Source: Hyphomicrobiales bacterium
GTDB lineage: Bacteria; Pseudomonadota; Alphaproteobacteria; Rhizobiales; Xanthobacteraceae
Direction of reading: 5' to 3'
Length of the DNA: 49,173 nt
Assembly (NCBI GenBank): GCA_009377695.1
Contig: WHTP01000028.1
Coordinates: 1 to 49,173 of the forward strand
The position numbers were made by a program, and so were the translations under genes. The first letter of the stretch is position 1, and each line of letters starts with the position of its first letter. Of this stretch, positions 8,649-17,128 are shown one piece after another. A model generated the notes under the pieces. That model worked only from the letters and a program-made list of their open reading frames with translations, was not told where the DNA came from and searched no databases.

Positions 8649-9269
8649 ATGGCGACTCTGGCGCGAGGAAGGTTATTCTTCTTCGACCGGGTGACGTTCA
8701 GCTGGACGGCAGTACTGGCCGGTGTGACAGCCGCGCTGGTGGTGCAGGTCATGCTGACGATGCTCGGTCTCGGTATCGGCCTTATCTCGATCGACACGTC
8801 AACTGCTGCAAATACGCTGGTAGGCGTCAGCTGGGCCTCGTTCCTGTATTGGGCCATATCGGGCATCATTGCCGCGTTCGTGGGCGGTTGGATCGCCGGC
8901 GTGGTGTCGGCGCCAAGCACGGGAACGGGACACGCTCTCGCGGCTTGGGCTGTGGCTACTCTCATCGTGATCGGCGTCTCGATGCTGGCCGCAGGCAACT
9001 CGGCGAGCATCGCCAGCAACGTCATGGGCCCGAGCGGCTACTCGGTGGCGCGGTACGACAGATTGACCGATCGTGCGCCGCAACAAGGCACGGTGGGTCA
9101 AGCCGCCACGGCCGGCAAACAGGACATCGAAGCGGCGCGACGTGCCGTGGCCGGGAGCATGCTGGGAAGCTTCATCGCCCTGCTCCTCGGAGCGATCGCA
9201 GCCTTCTTCGGCGGCAGGATGGCCAATCGCGAGGAACGGGAAGCGGAGACGCAGGTGGTCGGCTCATAA
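8649..9269 (+). CDS. Conserved multi-pass membrane protein (PhnA-like by rhizobial naming)
   Basis: 206 residues. An AGGGAGG site lies 5 bases upstream of the ATG at 8649. Four hydrophobic segments are visible: about 17-42 (WTAVLAGVTAALVVQVML), 58-80, 91-115, and a C-terminal helix about 172-192 (LGSFIALLLGAIAAFFGGRM). Glycine/alanine-rich helices with GG-W-IAG are typical of a rhizobial family sometimes labelled PhnA-like, without evidence for a phosphonate role. A polar, probably periplasmic or cytoplasmic, linker lies before the last helix. Function unknown; small stress-type genes follow. Confidence 0.8.
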   Translation: MATLARGRLFFFDRVTFSWTAVLAGVTAALVVQVMLTMLGLGIGLISIDTSTAANTLVGVSWASFLYWAISGIIAAFVGGWIAGVVSAPSTGTGHALAAWAVATLIVIGVSMLAAGNSASIASNVMGPSGYSVARYDRLTDRAPQQGTVGQAATAGKQDIEAARRAVAGSMLGSFIALLLGAIAAFFGGRMANREEREAETQVVGS

Positions 9270-9332
9270 CCCATTCTTGAATCGCCGGCTCGCCGCTCAA
9301 CGTCAGGGAAGTGCGCATCGCGCTTTGATAGA

Positions 9333-9487
9333 ATGATCCGTAAACTCAAATCAGGTCAATATCGCCTCTATTCGCGGAAGAGTGACCGCGTACCGGACGG
9401 CGCCGAAATCTCGGGACCTTCGCGACCCGCGCAGCGGCAGAGAAACACGAGCGCGCGGTGCAATACTTCAAGCGGGGAGGCCATTGA
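9333..9487 (+). pseudogene. Small conserved basic protein, frameshifted
   Basis: The first reading frame gives MIRKLKSGQYRLYSRK, which matches a family of about 50-residue proteins as I remember it. After about position 9391 the family continues in the -1 frame as TGRRRNLGTFATRAAAEKHE, then RAVQYFKRGGH and a stop at 9485-9487. One missing base near 9390-9392 explains this; the repaired product would be 51 residues. Function unknown. The good sequence on both sides argues for a sequencing error or a very recent mutation. Confidence 0.65.
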
Positions 9488-9504
9488 GAAGCACGGCGCA
9501 TTGC

Positions 9505-9533
9505 TAGGAGGAGCCTTTGTTAGGAGGAGTCTT
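9505..9533 (+). repeat. Tandem duplication containing two Shine-Dalgarno sequences
   Basis: TAGGAGGAGCCTT (9505-9517) and TAGGAGGAGTCTT (9521-9533) are near-identical copies with a 16-base period. Each holds a consensus AGGAGG. The second lies about 10 bases from the ATG at 9538 and is the likely functional site. Confidence 0.75.
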
Positions 9534-9537
9534 GGTC

Positions 9538-10026
9538 ATGGCCACGACAAAGCAGCGCACAGCAGCGAAGAAGAACATTAAGAAGGCGCACACGGCGCGG
9601 CATTCGATGTCATCCCAGCCGGAAGGACGCCGGCGCAGCAAGCCCGGCACGAGCGGCCAAGGTGAATTCTTCCACATCGAGGTCAGGCCAACAGAGGAGT
9701 TCGAGATCTTTCGGACGCAGGATGTTGGCCGACAGGGCGGCATCGAGCGCGTGGCCGGCAAGCGCGGCAGCGGTTCCTGGCATACCCAAAAGTGGATGAT
9801 CAGCAAGGATCACGCGCACCTGGACGACGGCCGGCTCGTCCCCGACACTGATGACGCGCGCGAAGTTCTCAAAGAACTGGGATCGTTACCGCGCCATGTC
9901 GACGGTGATCGGTTCAAAGCCGAGCCCCGGCCGAATGTACCAGAAAGCGAGAAGCCTACGCCTGCACAGCAGCAAGCCCGGCACCGTAACATCCAGAAAG
10001 CACAGGCCGCACGACACGGAAGCTGA
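9538..10026 (+). CDS. Conserved hypothetical basic protein with repeated terminal motif
   Basis: 162 residues, starting MATTKQRTAAKK after a strong AGGAGG site. No known enzyme motif recognised. The basic N-terminal stretch KKNIKKAHTARHS is mirrored at the C-terminus by RHRNIQKAQAARHGS, so both ends share a pattern of N-I-x-K-A-x-x-ARH. The middle (FHIEVRPTEEFEIFRTQDVG to GSLPRHVDGDRF) is a compact acidic-basic domain resembling a small cytoplasmic fold. The stop is followed after one base by the ATG of the next gene, so the two are coupled. The basic, alanine-rich ends suggest nucleic-acid contact (inference only). Confidence 0.75.
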   Translation: MATTKQRTAAKKNIKKAHTARHSMSSQPEGRRRSKPGTSGQGEFFHIEVRPTEEFEIFRTQDVGRQGGIERVAGKRGSGSWHTQKWMISKDHAHLDDGRLVPDTDDAREVLKELGSLPRHVDGDRFKAEPRPNVPESEKPTPAQQQARHRNIQKAQAARHGS

Positions 10027-10027
10027 C

Positions 10028-10228
10028 ATGCCTTCACTTTGGAAGCATTCCGTTGGCTCTCGTCAGGCCCGTGAGTCAAAGCAACAGCGAACGCCTTATC
10101 CTGCCGACAAGGCGCGGGGTGGAGAGATCATTTTACGCACGCCCCTCCGCCGCATGATCTTCTTTGGCGGATTGATCGGCGCGATCGTTCTTGTGCTGGT
10201 GCTCCGCCTGCTATCGCTGCTCGGCTAA
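10028..10228 (+). CDS. Small single-pass membrane protein
   Basis: 66 residues beginning MPSLWKHSVGSRQ. A basic cytoplasmic N-terminus (residues 1-43) is followed by one transmembrane helix, about 44-65 (MIFFGGLIGAIVLVLVLRLL). The start is one base after the stop of the preceding basic protein, so it is translationally coupled to it. No function known. Confidence 0.7.
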   Translation: MPSLWKHSVGSRQARESKQQRTPYPADKARGGEIILRTPLRRMIFFGGLIGAIVLVLVLRLLSLLG

Positions 10229-10359
10229 CCCGGGCTTCGGTCTAGCTGGACTGCAAAGCATGTGACGCACGCCGCCGCGCGTCTTGTGCCGGTACGCGAG
10301 ACGCCCGTCGTCGGCGGGCCGGCAACGAGCCAGCCCCAGCATCGTCGTTGGCAAACCTA

Positions 10360-10812
10360 TCAGGCGCCGTAGCGTAGCCCCGGCAGGTTTCGCCACAGTC
10401 TGGTGAACCAGCCGGGACGGTCTTCGGCCGCGATCATGCGGCGAATAGCCAATGCTGCCGCGCGGGCAGACATCGTTTCTCCAAAGTGGCAGTAACAGAG
10501 AATGTCGTGCATCTGCCGATCGGAAACGTCAAAAAAACGCTTTGCCTCACCATAAGTGTCGCCCGTCAGCCCTTGACCACGGAGAACTGGGTCGGCGAAC
10601 GCAACCGCGATCGGCGAGTTATCGCCGCGCATCGTATCACGCAGCCGCGGGGTGCGAAGCTCGGTCTCGTGCAGCGTCGTCAGGCGACGCTCGGGTTCTC
10701 GCCCGAGCAAAGTCGCCCAGCGCTCCAGGCGCTCCCGCGACGACATCGGGGGCATCACTTCGTCGTGGAGCGTTGCAACAGCTTGGATTTGTTCGACTGT
10801 CTGATACTTCAT
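10360..10812 (-). CDS. Conserved hypothetical protein
   Basis: 150 residues. The start at 10812 (MKYQTVEQIQAV) lies 6 bases after GGGAG; an ATG at 10818 is too close to that site. The sequence looks cytoplasmic, with RERLERWATLLGREPERRL, DSPIAVAFADPVLR and a Cys/His segment ILCYCHFGETMSARAAA near residue 115. I recall similar unnamed proteins in bradyrhizobia. No catalytic motif is recognised. It stands alone, convergent with the small membrane protein gene. Confidence 0.75.
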   Translation of the reverse strand: MKYQTVEQIQAVATLHDEVMPPMSSRERLERWATLLGREPERRLTTLHETELRTPRLRDTMRGDNSPIAVAFADPVLRGQGLTGDTYGEAKRFFDVSDRQMHDILCYCHFGETMSARAAALAIRRMIAAEDRPGWFTRLWRNLPGLRYGA

Positions 10813-11247
10813 GAACATCTCCCTAAGTGCGCCCGCCCCCCAATCCCAGGAACTCGGGGACCGGATCGAAGTTCCGTTCCATCAGGGTAAATCACGCTGT
10901 CGCTACGGCGCGCCTGACGCAATGATGACGAAGGAGGCAGATCTACGCGGAGCAGGCCGCAATACGATGCCCCCTGGCGGGCTTGCCGCCCAACCTCGGA
11001 TTGAGCAGGCAAGGTTCGGCCGGACGACTTAGACGCGACTTTTTTCTTAAAACTGTGTGCCCTTAGGCGGCGGCGAAAGACCTGGGTCGCGCCAGCGGCA
11101 ATTGCTCGCTCGCAAACCGGGCGTGCCCATTCAGGACCATTCGAGGCGCAGGGCACCCCGCCTTGTCGAGTTGCACGCGGCTTCCGAAGCGACTGCTCTC
11201 TCGATCTAATATAGGCGAAGTGTCAATTCATCATACGCCCAACAAAC
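10813..11247. other. Gene-free region
   Basis: No credible gene on either strand: the open frames have poor composition and no ribosome-binding sites. On the minus strand GGAAC (10875-10871) followed by 16 bases and AGTT is a weak candidate for an EcfG-type general stress promoter driving the 10812 gene. Confidence 0.4.
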
Positions 11248-12714
11248 CTAGGCGCTCCGCCGATCGCCTGACCGATCGTAGCCTGCAAGCATCCTGTCCA
11301 GCAGGCCGGTCGCTGCCCTCCAGTCGTAAGTGCGATATGAATGCGCCTTGGTGACAAACGTCGCGCCGGCATAGAACATTTCATACTGCGTGTGCCGTGA
11401 TGCGAATTCCGAACCGACGGCGTCCCAAGCCAGCTTGTAGAATTTCACCTTGTCGGCAGCGTTCGCCGCGGGCGACTGCTGGGTCTTCTCGATCAGCGCG
11501 TTGATTTCCGGATTGTCGAAGTCCTTCACCGAAGATGGCAGCATGATCATTCCGCCACCGGCGAGTTCACGCAGGGTGTTGATCACCTTGGTGTAGAGCT
11601 GCTGCGTCAGGGTCTGCGCCGCATAAAGCATATGGCGGTCTGGTACGAAATAGACGCCGTGCACCGTCCCTTTTGCCTCCATCGCTGCCACGAACGCGTC
11701 GACCATGCTGGCTTCAGCTGCAAGCTGACCCAGCATTTCGCGAACCTGCGGGAAACCTCCTATGCCGTTGATCTCCGTGATCCGGTGAGCGATTCCGAGC
11801 AGAAACCGCAGCTTCACCGCCAACCGGATCTGCGCCTGATAGTTCTGATAGACGTGGGCAGGCGTCGCGTGAAACTGTTTCTGACACATGTCGATGCTGT
11901 CGACGATGAACACGCGCTCCCACGGGACCTTCACATCGTCGAAATAAAGCACGGCGTCGTTTTCATCGAACCGGCTTGCCAGCGGATTGTCGAATACGTC
12001 GGGCGCGGCCAGTTCGTAGGACTTGCGAGATAGAATCTTCAGTCCCTTGGCGTTCATGGGAATTACGAACGAGATTGCGTACTTCTCGTCGCCCGGTTGC
12101 AGCGGCTGAATGCATGTGACGAACACCTCATTGGCCATGATCCCGCCTGTCGCCAGCATCTTGGCACCGCGGACGGTGATGCCCTCCGGGTCGCGGTCCA
12201 CCACCCCGGTGCTGAGCAGCGCGTCTTTTTGCTGGCTCGCGCTCTTGGAGCGGTCCGCCTGCGGATTGATGATGACGTAAGTCAGATAGAGGTCGTTATC
12301 GCGCGCGTAGCGATAATAGTCGGCCAGCGCACGGGCCCGATCGGAATCATACGCCTTGAAGACGTCCAGCCCCATGTACATCCCGGAAATGCAGGAGGCG
12401 ACGTGATCGGGCGCGCGTCCCAGAAAGCCGGCGTGGAGTTCGCTCCATGCTTCAAGTCCGAGCCGCCGCGCCTTCAGCTCCTCGTAGCTCCGGGGAAGCT
12501 GCCAGATGCGGCCGGCAGGCGTACCGTCGCCAGTGTCGTAGGTCATCAGCGCGCGATTGTCCGGCCGGCACTGGAAATCGTACATGCGTCCAACCGATGC
12601 GATGGCGCTGCGATAGGCCGGATGCGTGGTGGCGTCGCTAATTTTTTCACCATCGAGGAAGATCGTGCGCCCGTCGCGCAGACTTTCGATGTGCTGTTGG
12701 CCGCTTTTGATCAT
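11248..12714 (-). CDS. HpaB-family FADH2-dependent aromatic monooxygenase
   Basis: Oxygenase component of a two-component flavin monooxygenase related to 4-hydroxyphenylacetate 3-hydroxylase. These enzymes hydroxylate phenolic or heteroaromatic rings ortho to an activating group, using FADH2 from a partner reductase. The start MIKSGQQHIE at 12714, 5 bases after GGAG, gives 488 residues. Typical segments are SLRDGRTIFLDGEKI (N-terminal domain), RNPQADRSK-like INPQADRSKS, VPWERVFI and the C-terminal helical domain with RELAGGGMIMLPSS. Its flavin reductase is the upstream gene, 17 bases away. Divergent MarR-UbiD-transporter operon nearby. The substrate cannot be read from sequence; chlorophenol or pyrrole-carboxylate monooxygenases are in the same family. 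Confidence 0.92.
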   Translation of the reverse strand: MIKSGQQHIESLRDGRTIFLDGEKISDATTHPAYRSAIASVGRMYDFQCRPDNRALMTYDTGDGTPAGRIWQLPRSYEELKARRLGLEAWSELHAGFLGRAPDHVASCISGMYMGLDVFKAYDSDRARALADYYRYARDNDLYLTYVIINPQADRSKSASQQKDALLSTGVVDRDPEGITVRGAKMLATGGIMANEVFVTCIQPLQPGDEKYAISFVIPMNAKGLKILSRKSYELAAPDVFDNPLASRFDENDAVLYFDDVKVPWERVFIVDSIDMCQKQFHATPAHVYQNYQAQIRLAVKLRFLLGIAHRITEINGIGGFPQVREMLGQLAAEASMVDAFVAAMEAKGTVHGVYFVPDRHMLYAAQTLTQQLYTKVINTLRELAGGGMIMLPSSVKDFDNPEINALIEKTQQSPAANAADKVKFYKLAWDAVGSEFASRHTQYEMFYAGATFVTKAHSYRTYDWRAATGLLDRMLAGYDRSGDRRSA

Positions 12715-12731
12715 CGAGGCTCCGATCGGGA

Positions 12732-13262
12732 TCAATAATGCATGGGAAGCGGCCAGACGGGTTGAGCCCCGGCGGCCGCGAGCGAGTGGTATCGGCTGCG
12801 AAAGAACACCAGCGGTTCTCCGGCCGCGTTCAGTGCGAACCGGATCACCCGGCCGACCACGATGACGTGGTCGCCGCCGTCGTAGTTCGCATACGGCGTG
12901 CATTCGAAATGGGCCAAAGCACCACACAGCAGCGGCGTCTCGGAATGTCCGAGCGTGTAACGCACCGCGTTCCACTTATCGGTCCGCGATTGGGCGAAGC
13001 GGGTTGAAAGGCTTTCCTGGGCACGACTGAGGATGTTGACGGCGAAACCTCGAGCAGACAGCAAGCCATTCAGGCTGCGCGCCTTTCTGTCGATGCTGAA
13101 CAGGATCAATGGCGGTTCGAGCGAAACCGAATTGAACGAGCTGACCGTCATGCCGATCGCTTGCGTGTCGGCGTTTGCGGTGATGACGGCGACACCCGCG
13201 GCAAACTGACCCAGAGCTTGCCGGAATGCCAGAGGATCGATCGCCGGGCCTGCATCGCTCAT
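12732..13262 (-). CDS. Flavin reductase family protein (HpaC-like)
   Basis: NAD(P)H:flavin oxidoreductase that supplies reduced flavin to the HpaB-type oxygenase encoded just downstream. Chosen start MSDAGPAIDPLAF at 13262 gives 176 residues, the family norm; the frame is open to 13352 but without a ribosome-binding site. Hallmarks are FAAGVAVITA, GMTVSSFNSVSLEPPLILF, FAVNILS and DHVIVVGRV. The promoter region is shared with the divergent MarR gene and holds the palindrome CTTTGTTACAAAG. Confidence 0.92.
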   Translation of the reverse strand: MSDAGPAIDPLAFRQALGQFAAGVAVITANADTQAIGMTVSSFNSVSLEPPLILFSIDRKARSLNGLLSARGFAVNILSRAQESLSTRFAQSRTDKWNAVRYTLGHSETPLLCGALAHFECTPYANYDGGDHVIVVGRVIRFALNAAGEPLVFFRSRYHSLAAAGAQPVWPLPMHY

Positions 13263-13368
13263 CACGTCGTGATCCGTAGGATGTTGACGTTCAATGGAAA
13301 CTCCGGAGTTCAGGCGGCGGAGAAGACCGCGCGCCTTTTTTCGGGTCTCCATCTGGACAGTCCAATTG

Positions 13369-13381
13369 CTTTGTTACAAAG
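13369..13381. promoter_or_regulatory. Putative MarR operator CTTTGTTACAAAG
   Basis: Perfect 6-base arms (CTTTGT and ACAAAG) around a single central base, in the short region between the divergent flavin reductase and MarR genes. The size and symmetry fit a MarR dimer site. Inferred from position. Confidence 0.55.
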
Positions 13382-13402
13382 TTATCCTAGCCGAACAATT
13401 TG

Positions 13403-14104
13403 ATGTCAAGTTCGGATCTCAACGGGCGCAGACTTGTGGTCTGCCATTGCGACGGTGATTGCTTGCTGCACGACGTCAGAGCCAAGGCGAGGAACTCTTC
13501 CCCCCGTCGAAACGGGGGACGGTCGATCGCAGGCGAACCGGCCGGGCGCCGTTCGTCGAAGCGAAATCTCACCGTCTCGCGCGCCGAATTGCTGCCCGAC
13601 GGGTCGGACGAGACCTTTCGCCAATTCGTACATGACATGCTGGCCTTCGCCGCGCGCATCCAGGAGGTGCGCAGCCGTCTCGGCCGGGTCATCGGCTTGG
13701 CGGGCCAGAAATACACGGTGCTGATCGCAATCGCCCATCTCCAGGATCAGGACGGCGGCGTCGGAATCAACGAGATCGCGGCCCACCTGCACTTGAGTGG
13801 CGCGTTCGTCACCATCGAAACCAACAGCCTTATCAAATCCGGCCTCGTGGCGAAGCGAACAAATCCCAAAGACCGGCGCCGGGTGCTGCTAATGATCACC
13901 CCGAAGGCTGCCCGTCTGCTCGACCGCCTGACCGTGGTGCAAGCTCCGGTCAATGACGCCTTATTCCGGTGTCTGTCGGCGACCAACTTCGCCTCGTTGC
14001 GGCGCACGGTTTCGCAACTGGTCGAAACCGGTGATGAGGCGCTGCAACTGCTCGACGAATGGGATGCCAACAAGCAAACGTTGGCGCGAAGAGGCCGAAC
14101 ATGA
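13403..14104 (+). CDS. MarR family transcriptional regulator
   Basis: Winged-helix regulator that usually represses aromatic-degradation genes until it binds the aromatic ligand. The MarR domain occupies about residues 75-220: FVHDMLAFAARIQEVRSRL, helix-turn-helix GINEIAAHLHLSGAFVTIETNSL, and the wing SGLVAKRTNPKDRRRVLL. The ATG at 13403 would give 233 residues, some 60 more than usual. That extension contains a CHCDGDC cluster but may be untranslated, since no strong ribosome-binding site is seen. The stop overlaps the UbiD start (ATGA at 14101-14104), so regulator and decarboxylase are coupled. Confidence 0.88.
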   Translation: MSSSDLNGRRLVVCHCDGDCLLHDVRAKARNSSPRRNGGRSIAGEPAGRRSSKRNLTVSRAELLPDGSDETFRQFVHDMLAFAARIQEVRSRLGRVIGLAGQKYTVLIAIAHLQDQDGGVGINEIAAHLHLSGAFVTIETNSLIKSGLVAKRTNPKDRRRVLLMITPKAARLLDRLTVVQAPVNDALFRCLSATNFASLRRTVSQLVETGDEALQLLDEWDANKQTLARRGRT

Positions 14105-15570
14105 GAGTTGAACCGGCAAACGCAGGCTTGCTTTCACCTGCCCGCGCCGCAAGCAATTCCGCGCTCGATACGCGCTTCCGCTCGGCGCTTGCGCGCATGG
14201 CGCGCGCCGAGCGCGTTCTGACATGTTCGCGCACGATCGATCCGCATCTTGAAATTGCCGCGACGATGAAGGCGCTCGACGGCGACAAGGCGCTGCTGTT
14301 TCCGTCCGTGGCTGGCCATGACGTGCCAGTCGTTGGCAACCTGCTGTGCAGCCGCGAGAACTGCGAGGCCGCGTTTGGCGTCGATTTCCGCGAGATCCGC
14401 GATTTTGTGGATCGCGCCATGGGCGAGCCGATTGCGCCGCGACTGGTGAAGAAGGCGCCGGTGCAGGAGATCGTGCTGCGGAAGGATTTTGACATCCGCA
14501 AGATCGTTCCGGCGCTGTTTCACGCGCCCAACGATTCCGGCAGATTCGTCACGGCCGGGATCGTCATCGTTCGCGACCCGGAGACCGGCGTCTACAACGC
14601 TTCGTACCATCGGCTGCAGCTTCACGGACCCGACCGGCTGGGCGTGAAGCTCGACTATGGAAGACACCTACGTGCGGCGTTCGAGCGCGCGAAGCGGCGC
14701 GGCATACCGCTGACGGTTGCAGTTTGCATTGGCGCGGATCTTGCTCTGCATTTCACGGCCGCAACGATGGGATCGCAGATGCCAGAGCATACCGACGAAC
14801 TTGCCGTTGCCGGAGGATTGGCCGGGCATCCGCTCCCCGTGGTCCAGGCCGTGTCGCAGGATCTCCTGGTTCCAGCCGAAGCGGAGTTCGTCCTGGAAGG
14901 CCAGATGCTGGTGGATGAAGAGGAAATGGAGGGACCCTTCGGCGAATTCATCGGGTTCGCGGCGCCGGGCGCGCCGGCGCCAGTCCTGCAGATTTCCGCG
15001 GTGACGCATCGCAGAAAGCCGATCTATCACGCGATCAACGGGTACGGTCGCGAGACCATCATGCTCCGGAAGTATGTGCTGGAGGCGAGTCTCCTGAAGG
15101 TGCTGCGCGCCGCTGTTCCGATCGTCAAGGATGCGGAGATGACGGCCGGCGGCCTGCATCGCTTTCATGCCGTCGTTCAGGTCGAAAAGAAGACGACGCA
15201 GCATGACGGACTGCAGCGTAACGCCATCCTTGCCGCTTTCGGCGCCCTAAAGGACCTCGATCTGGTCGTCGTCGTCGATGAAGACATCGACATCCGAGAT
15301 CCTTTGGACGTCGAGTACGCGCTTGCCACGCGCATGGAGGCATCGCGCGATCTCATCCTCGTTCCGGGAGCGCGCGGGCACGAGTATGTGCGGGCTGGAA
15401 ACAATGGGATTCGAACCAAGCTCGGGATCGATGCTTCGGTACCGTTCGAGGAAAAGGAGCGGTTTCGGCGTGTGGAATTCTCGCGCATCGATCAGCCAAA
15501 CCGTCTCTTCGTTTCGGACCCCGCCGTCGCCGAAACGTTGTTCGGGGCGGCCGAGTCAGTGCTGGAATAG
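14101..15570 (+). CDS. UbiD family (prenylated-FMN) decarboxylase
   Basis: Reversible non-oxidative decarboxylase acting on aromatic or alpha,beta-unsaturated carboxylates with prenylated FMN. Start MRVEPANAG at 14101, overlapping the MarR stop; 489 residues, a normal length. The UbiD signature EGPFGEFIGF near residue 277 carries two of the catalytic/metal acidic residues; FHAPNDSGRFVTAGIVIVRDP and the metal-contacting segments are also present. No UbiX flavin prenyltransferase is in the window, so the cofactor would come from elsewhere. It is followed by a complete TctCBA transporter and a ThDP enzyme, so the substrate is probably an imported aromatic acid. Confidence 0.93.
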   Translation: MRVEPANAGLLSPARAASNSALDTRFRSALARMARAERVLTCSRTIDPHLEIAATMKALDGDKALLFPSVAGHDVPVVGNLLCSRENCEAAFGVDFREIRDFVDRAMGEPIAPRLVKKAPVQEIVLRKDFDIRKIVPALFHAPNDSGRFVTAGIVIVRDPETGVYNASYHRLQLHGPDRLGVKLDYGRHLRAAFERAKRRGIPLTVAVCIGADLALHFTAATMGSQMPEHTDELAVAGGLAGHPLPVVQAVSQDLLVPAEAEFVLEGQMLVDEEEMEGPFGEFIGFAAPGAPAPVLQISAVTHRRKPIYHAINGYGRETIMLRKYVLEASLLKVLRAAVPIVKDAEMTAGGLHRFHAVVQVEKKTTQHDGLQRNAILAAFGALKDLDLVVVVDEDIDIRDPLDVEYALATRMEASRDLILVPGARGHEYVRAGNNGIRTKLGIDASVPFEEKERFRRVEFSRIDQPNRLFVSDPAVAETLFGAAESVLE

Positions 15571-15636
15571 CCTTTGGCCGGAATAAGCCTTGGCGCCCAG
15601 GCCGTTTCGGGGCGTTAACAACGAGGGGAAGCCAAC

Positions 15637-16599
15637 ATGAAGATTGCTTCTGGAATTCTGACGGCAGTGCTCAGCGTCGCGGCCTGCAGCGCAGCTTTCG
15701 CGCAGGGCGACTGGCCCAAAAAGACCATCAGTCTGGTCGTGCCATACGCACCAGGCGGCTACACGGATTCGGTCGGTCGTATCACTGCACGCTATCTTGA
15801 AAAGGCGCTCGGCGCGAAGGTGATCGTCGAGAACAGGGCCGGCGCAGGCGGCATCGTCGGCACGCAATATGTGGCGAAGTCGGCGCCCGATGGATACACG
15901 CTTTGCGTCTGCAGCGTCGGCGCGGTGTCGGTCGCGCCGGTTGCGCAAAAAGTCCAGTACCATCCGTTGCGCGACTTGAGCCCGATCAGCATTGTCAGCA
16001 CGATTCCTCAGACGGTTATCGTGAAGAAGTCGCTGCCGATCCATTCGGTCGACGATCTGATCAAGCATGCCAAAGCCCATCCCGGCGCCCTGAAATATGG
16101 ATCGAGCGGCGCGGGCGGACTGATGCATTACACGGTAGCGCTGTTCCAGGTGCGCACCGGAACTAAGATGACACACGTCCCGTTCAAGGGCGGCGCACCG
16201 GCCACCGCCGCGGTTGTTTCGGGTGAGGTCGATCTCTCGTTCACCAACATGACCGATGCACTTCCGCAGATGGAAGCCGGTACCGTGCGGGGCATCGCGG
16301 TGACATCCTCCGAACGCAGCCCGTTCGCATCGAAGCTGCCGACGATTGCGGAGAGCGGGCTGCCGAACTACAGCGCCGAATCCTGGAATGGAATCATGGC
16401 GCCGGCTGGCACGCCCGATGCCATCGTGCAGCGCATCGCCACCGCGCTCGCGGCGATGGCCAAGGACGAGGACGTCAAGAAGGCGATGGCTGTCGCCGGC
16501 GCAACCGCGGTATCGACCACGCCGGATGAGTACAAGAAAAAGATCGCGCAGGAGCTCGAGCAGTGGAGCGAGCTTGTGAAGGAATTCCAGAAAAAATGA
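15637..16599 (+). CDS. tctC: Tripartite tricarboxylate transporter substrate-binding protein (TctC/Bug)
   Basis: Periplasmic binding component of a complete TTT system. 320 residues with an AGGGGAAG site upstream. The signal peptide MKIASGILTAVLSVAACSAAFAQ is cleaved near residue 23, and the mature start is GDWPKKTISLVVPYAPGG. Hallmarks VIVENRAGAGGIVG, KSAPDGYTLCV, GSSGAGG and KLPTIAESGLP are present. Unlike the other three Bug genes here, it is followed by its own TctB and TctA, and lies downstream of UbiD, so it probably feeds that pathway. Confidence 0.95.
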   Translation: MKIASGILTAVLSVAACSAAFAQGDWPKKTISLVVPYAPGGYTDSVGRITARYLEKALGAKVIVENRAGAGGIVGTQYVAKSAPDGYTLCVCSVGAVSVAPVAQKVQYHPLRDLSPISIVSTIPQTVIVKKSLPIHSVDDLIKHAKAHPGALKYGSSGAGGLMHYTVALFQVRTGTKMTHVPFKGGAPATAAVVSGEVDLSFTNMTDALPQMEAGTVRGIAVTSSERSPFASKLPTIAESGLPNYSAESWNGIMAPAGTPDAIVQRIATALAAMAKDEDVKKAMAVAGATAVSTTPDEYKKKIAQELEQWSELVKEFQKK

Positions 16600-16678
16600 G
16601 AAGGCCGGTTCGTTCTCCGACCAGGTAATCCGTACTCAATGTAGACCGTGGGTGTGTGAAGGTGACGGAGGTCAACCG

Positions 16679-17128
16679 GTGAGCTGGCTCGCTTTGCGCG
16701 GAGGCGTCGACTTCTATTCCGGCCTGCTGCTGGCTTCCGCAGCGGCGTGCTGCATCTGGCTCGTGTCCGATCTCGATGTCGGCTCTGCGCGGGAGATGGG
16801 TCCGGCGTATTTCCCGTTGATGGTATCGCTCGTACTGGGGGCGATGGGCCTCATCCTGATGATAAAGGGCGTTTTGGTTGAGGGCCCCTCGATCAAGGGC
16901 TTCGAATTTCGTCCGCTGTTCTTCGTTGTGCTTTCCTTCGTAGTGTTCGGCGCGTTGATCGTGCCGGCTGGTCTTGTGCTGGCGATTCTGGCGCAGGTGG
17001 CCATCGCCCACTTTGCCTCAGCGGAGACGCGACCCCTGGAGAGCCTTCTGTCCGGCATCGGGCTGGCATCGTTCTCCGCCATCGTTTTCGCCTACTTTCT
17101 CGGCGTCCCCGTGAGCCTGCTGCCGTGA
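16679..17128 (+). CDS. tctB: Tripartite tricarboxylate transporter small membrane protein (TctB family)
   Basis: Small four-helix membrane subunit, 149 residues. The GTG at 16679 is chosen because GGAGGT lies 6 bases upstream; an earlier GTG at 16652 has no such site. Helices at about 9-27, 40-62, 78-100 and 120-145 (residue estimates). The family motif MGPAYFPLMVSLVL is intact. Its stop overlaps the tctA start (TGATG). Confidence 0.9.
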   Translation: MSWLALRGGVDFYSGLLLASAAACCIWLVSDLDVGSAREMGPAYFPLMVSLVLGAMGLILMIKGVLVEGPSIKGFEFRPLFFVVLSFVVFGALIVPAGLVLAILAQVAIAHFASAETRPLESLLSGIGLASFSAIVFAYFLGVPVSLLP

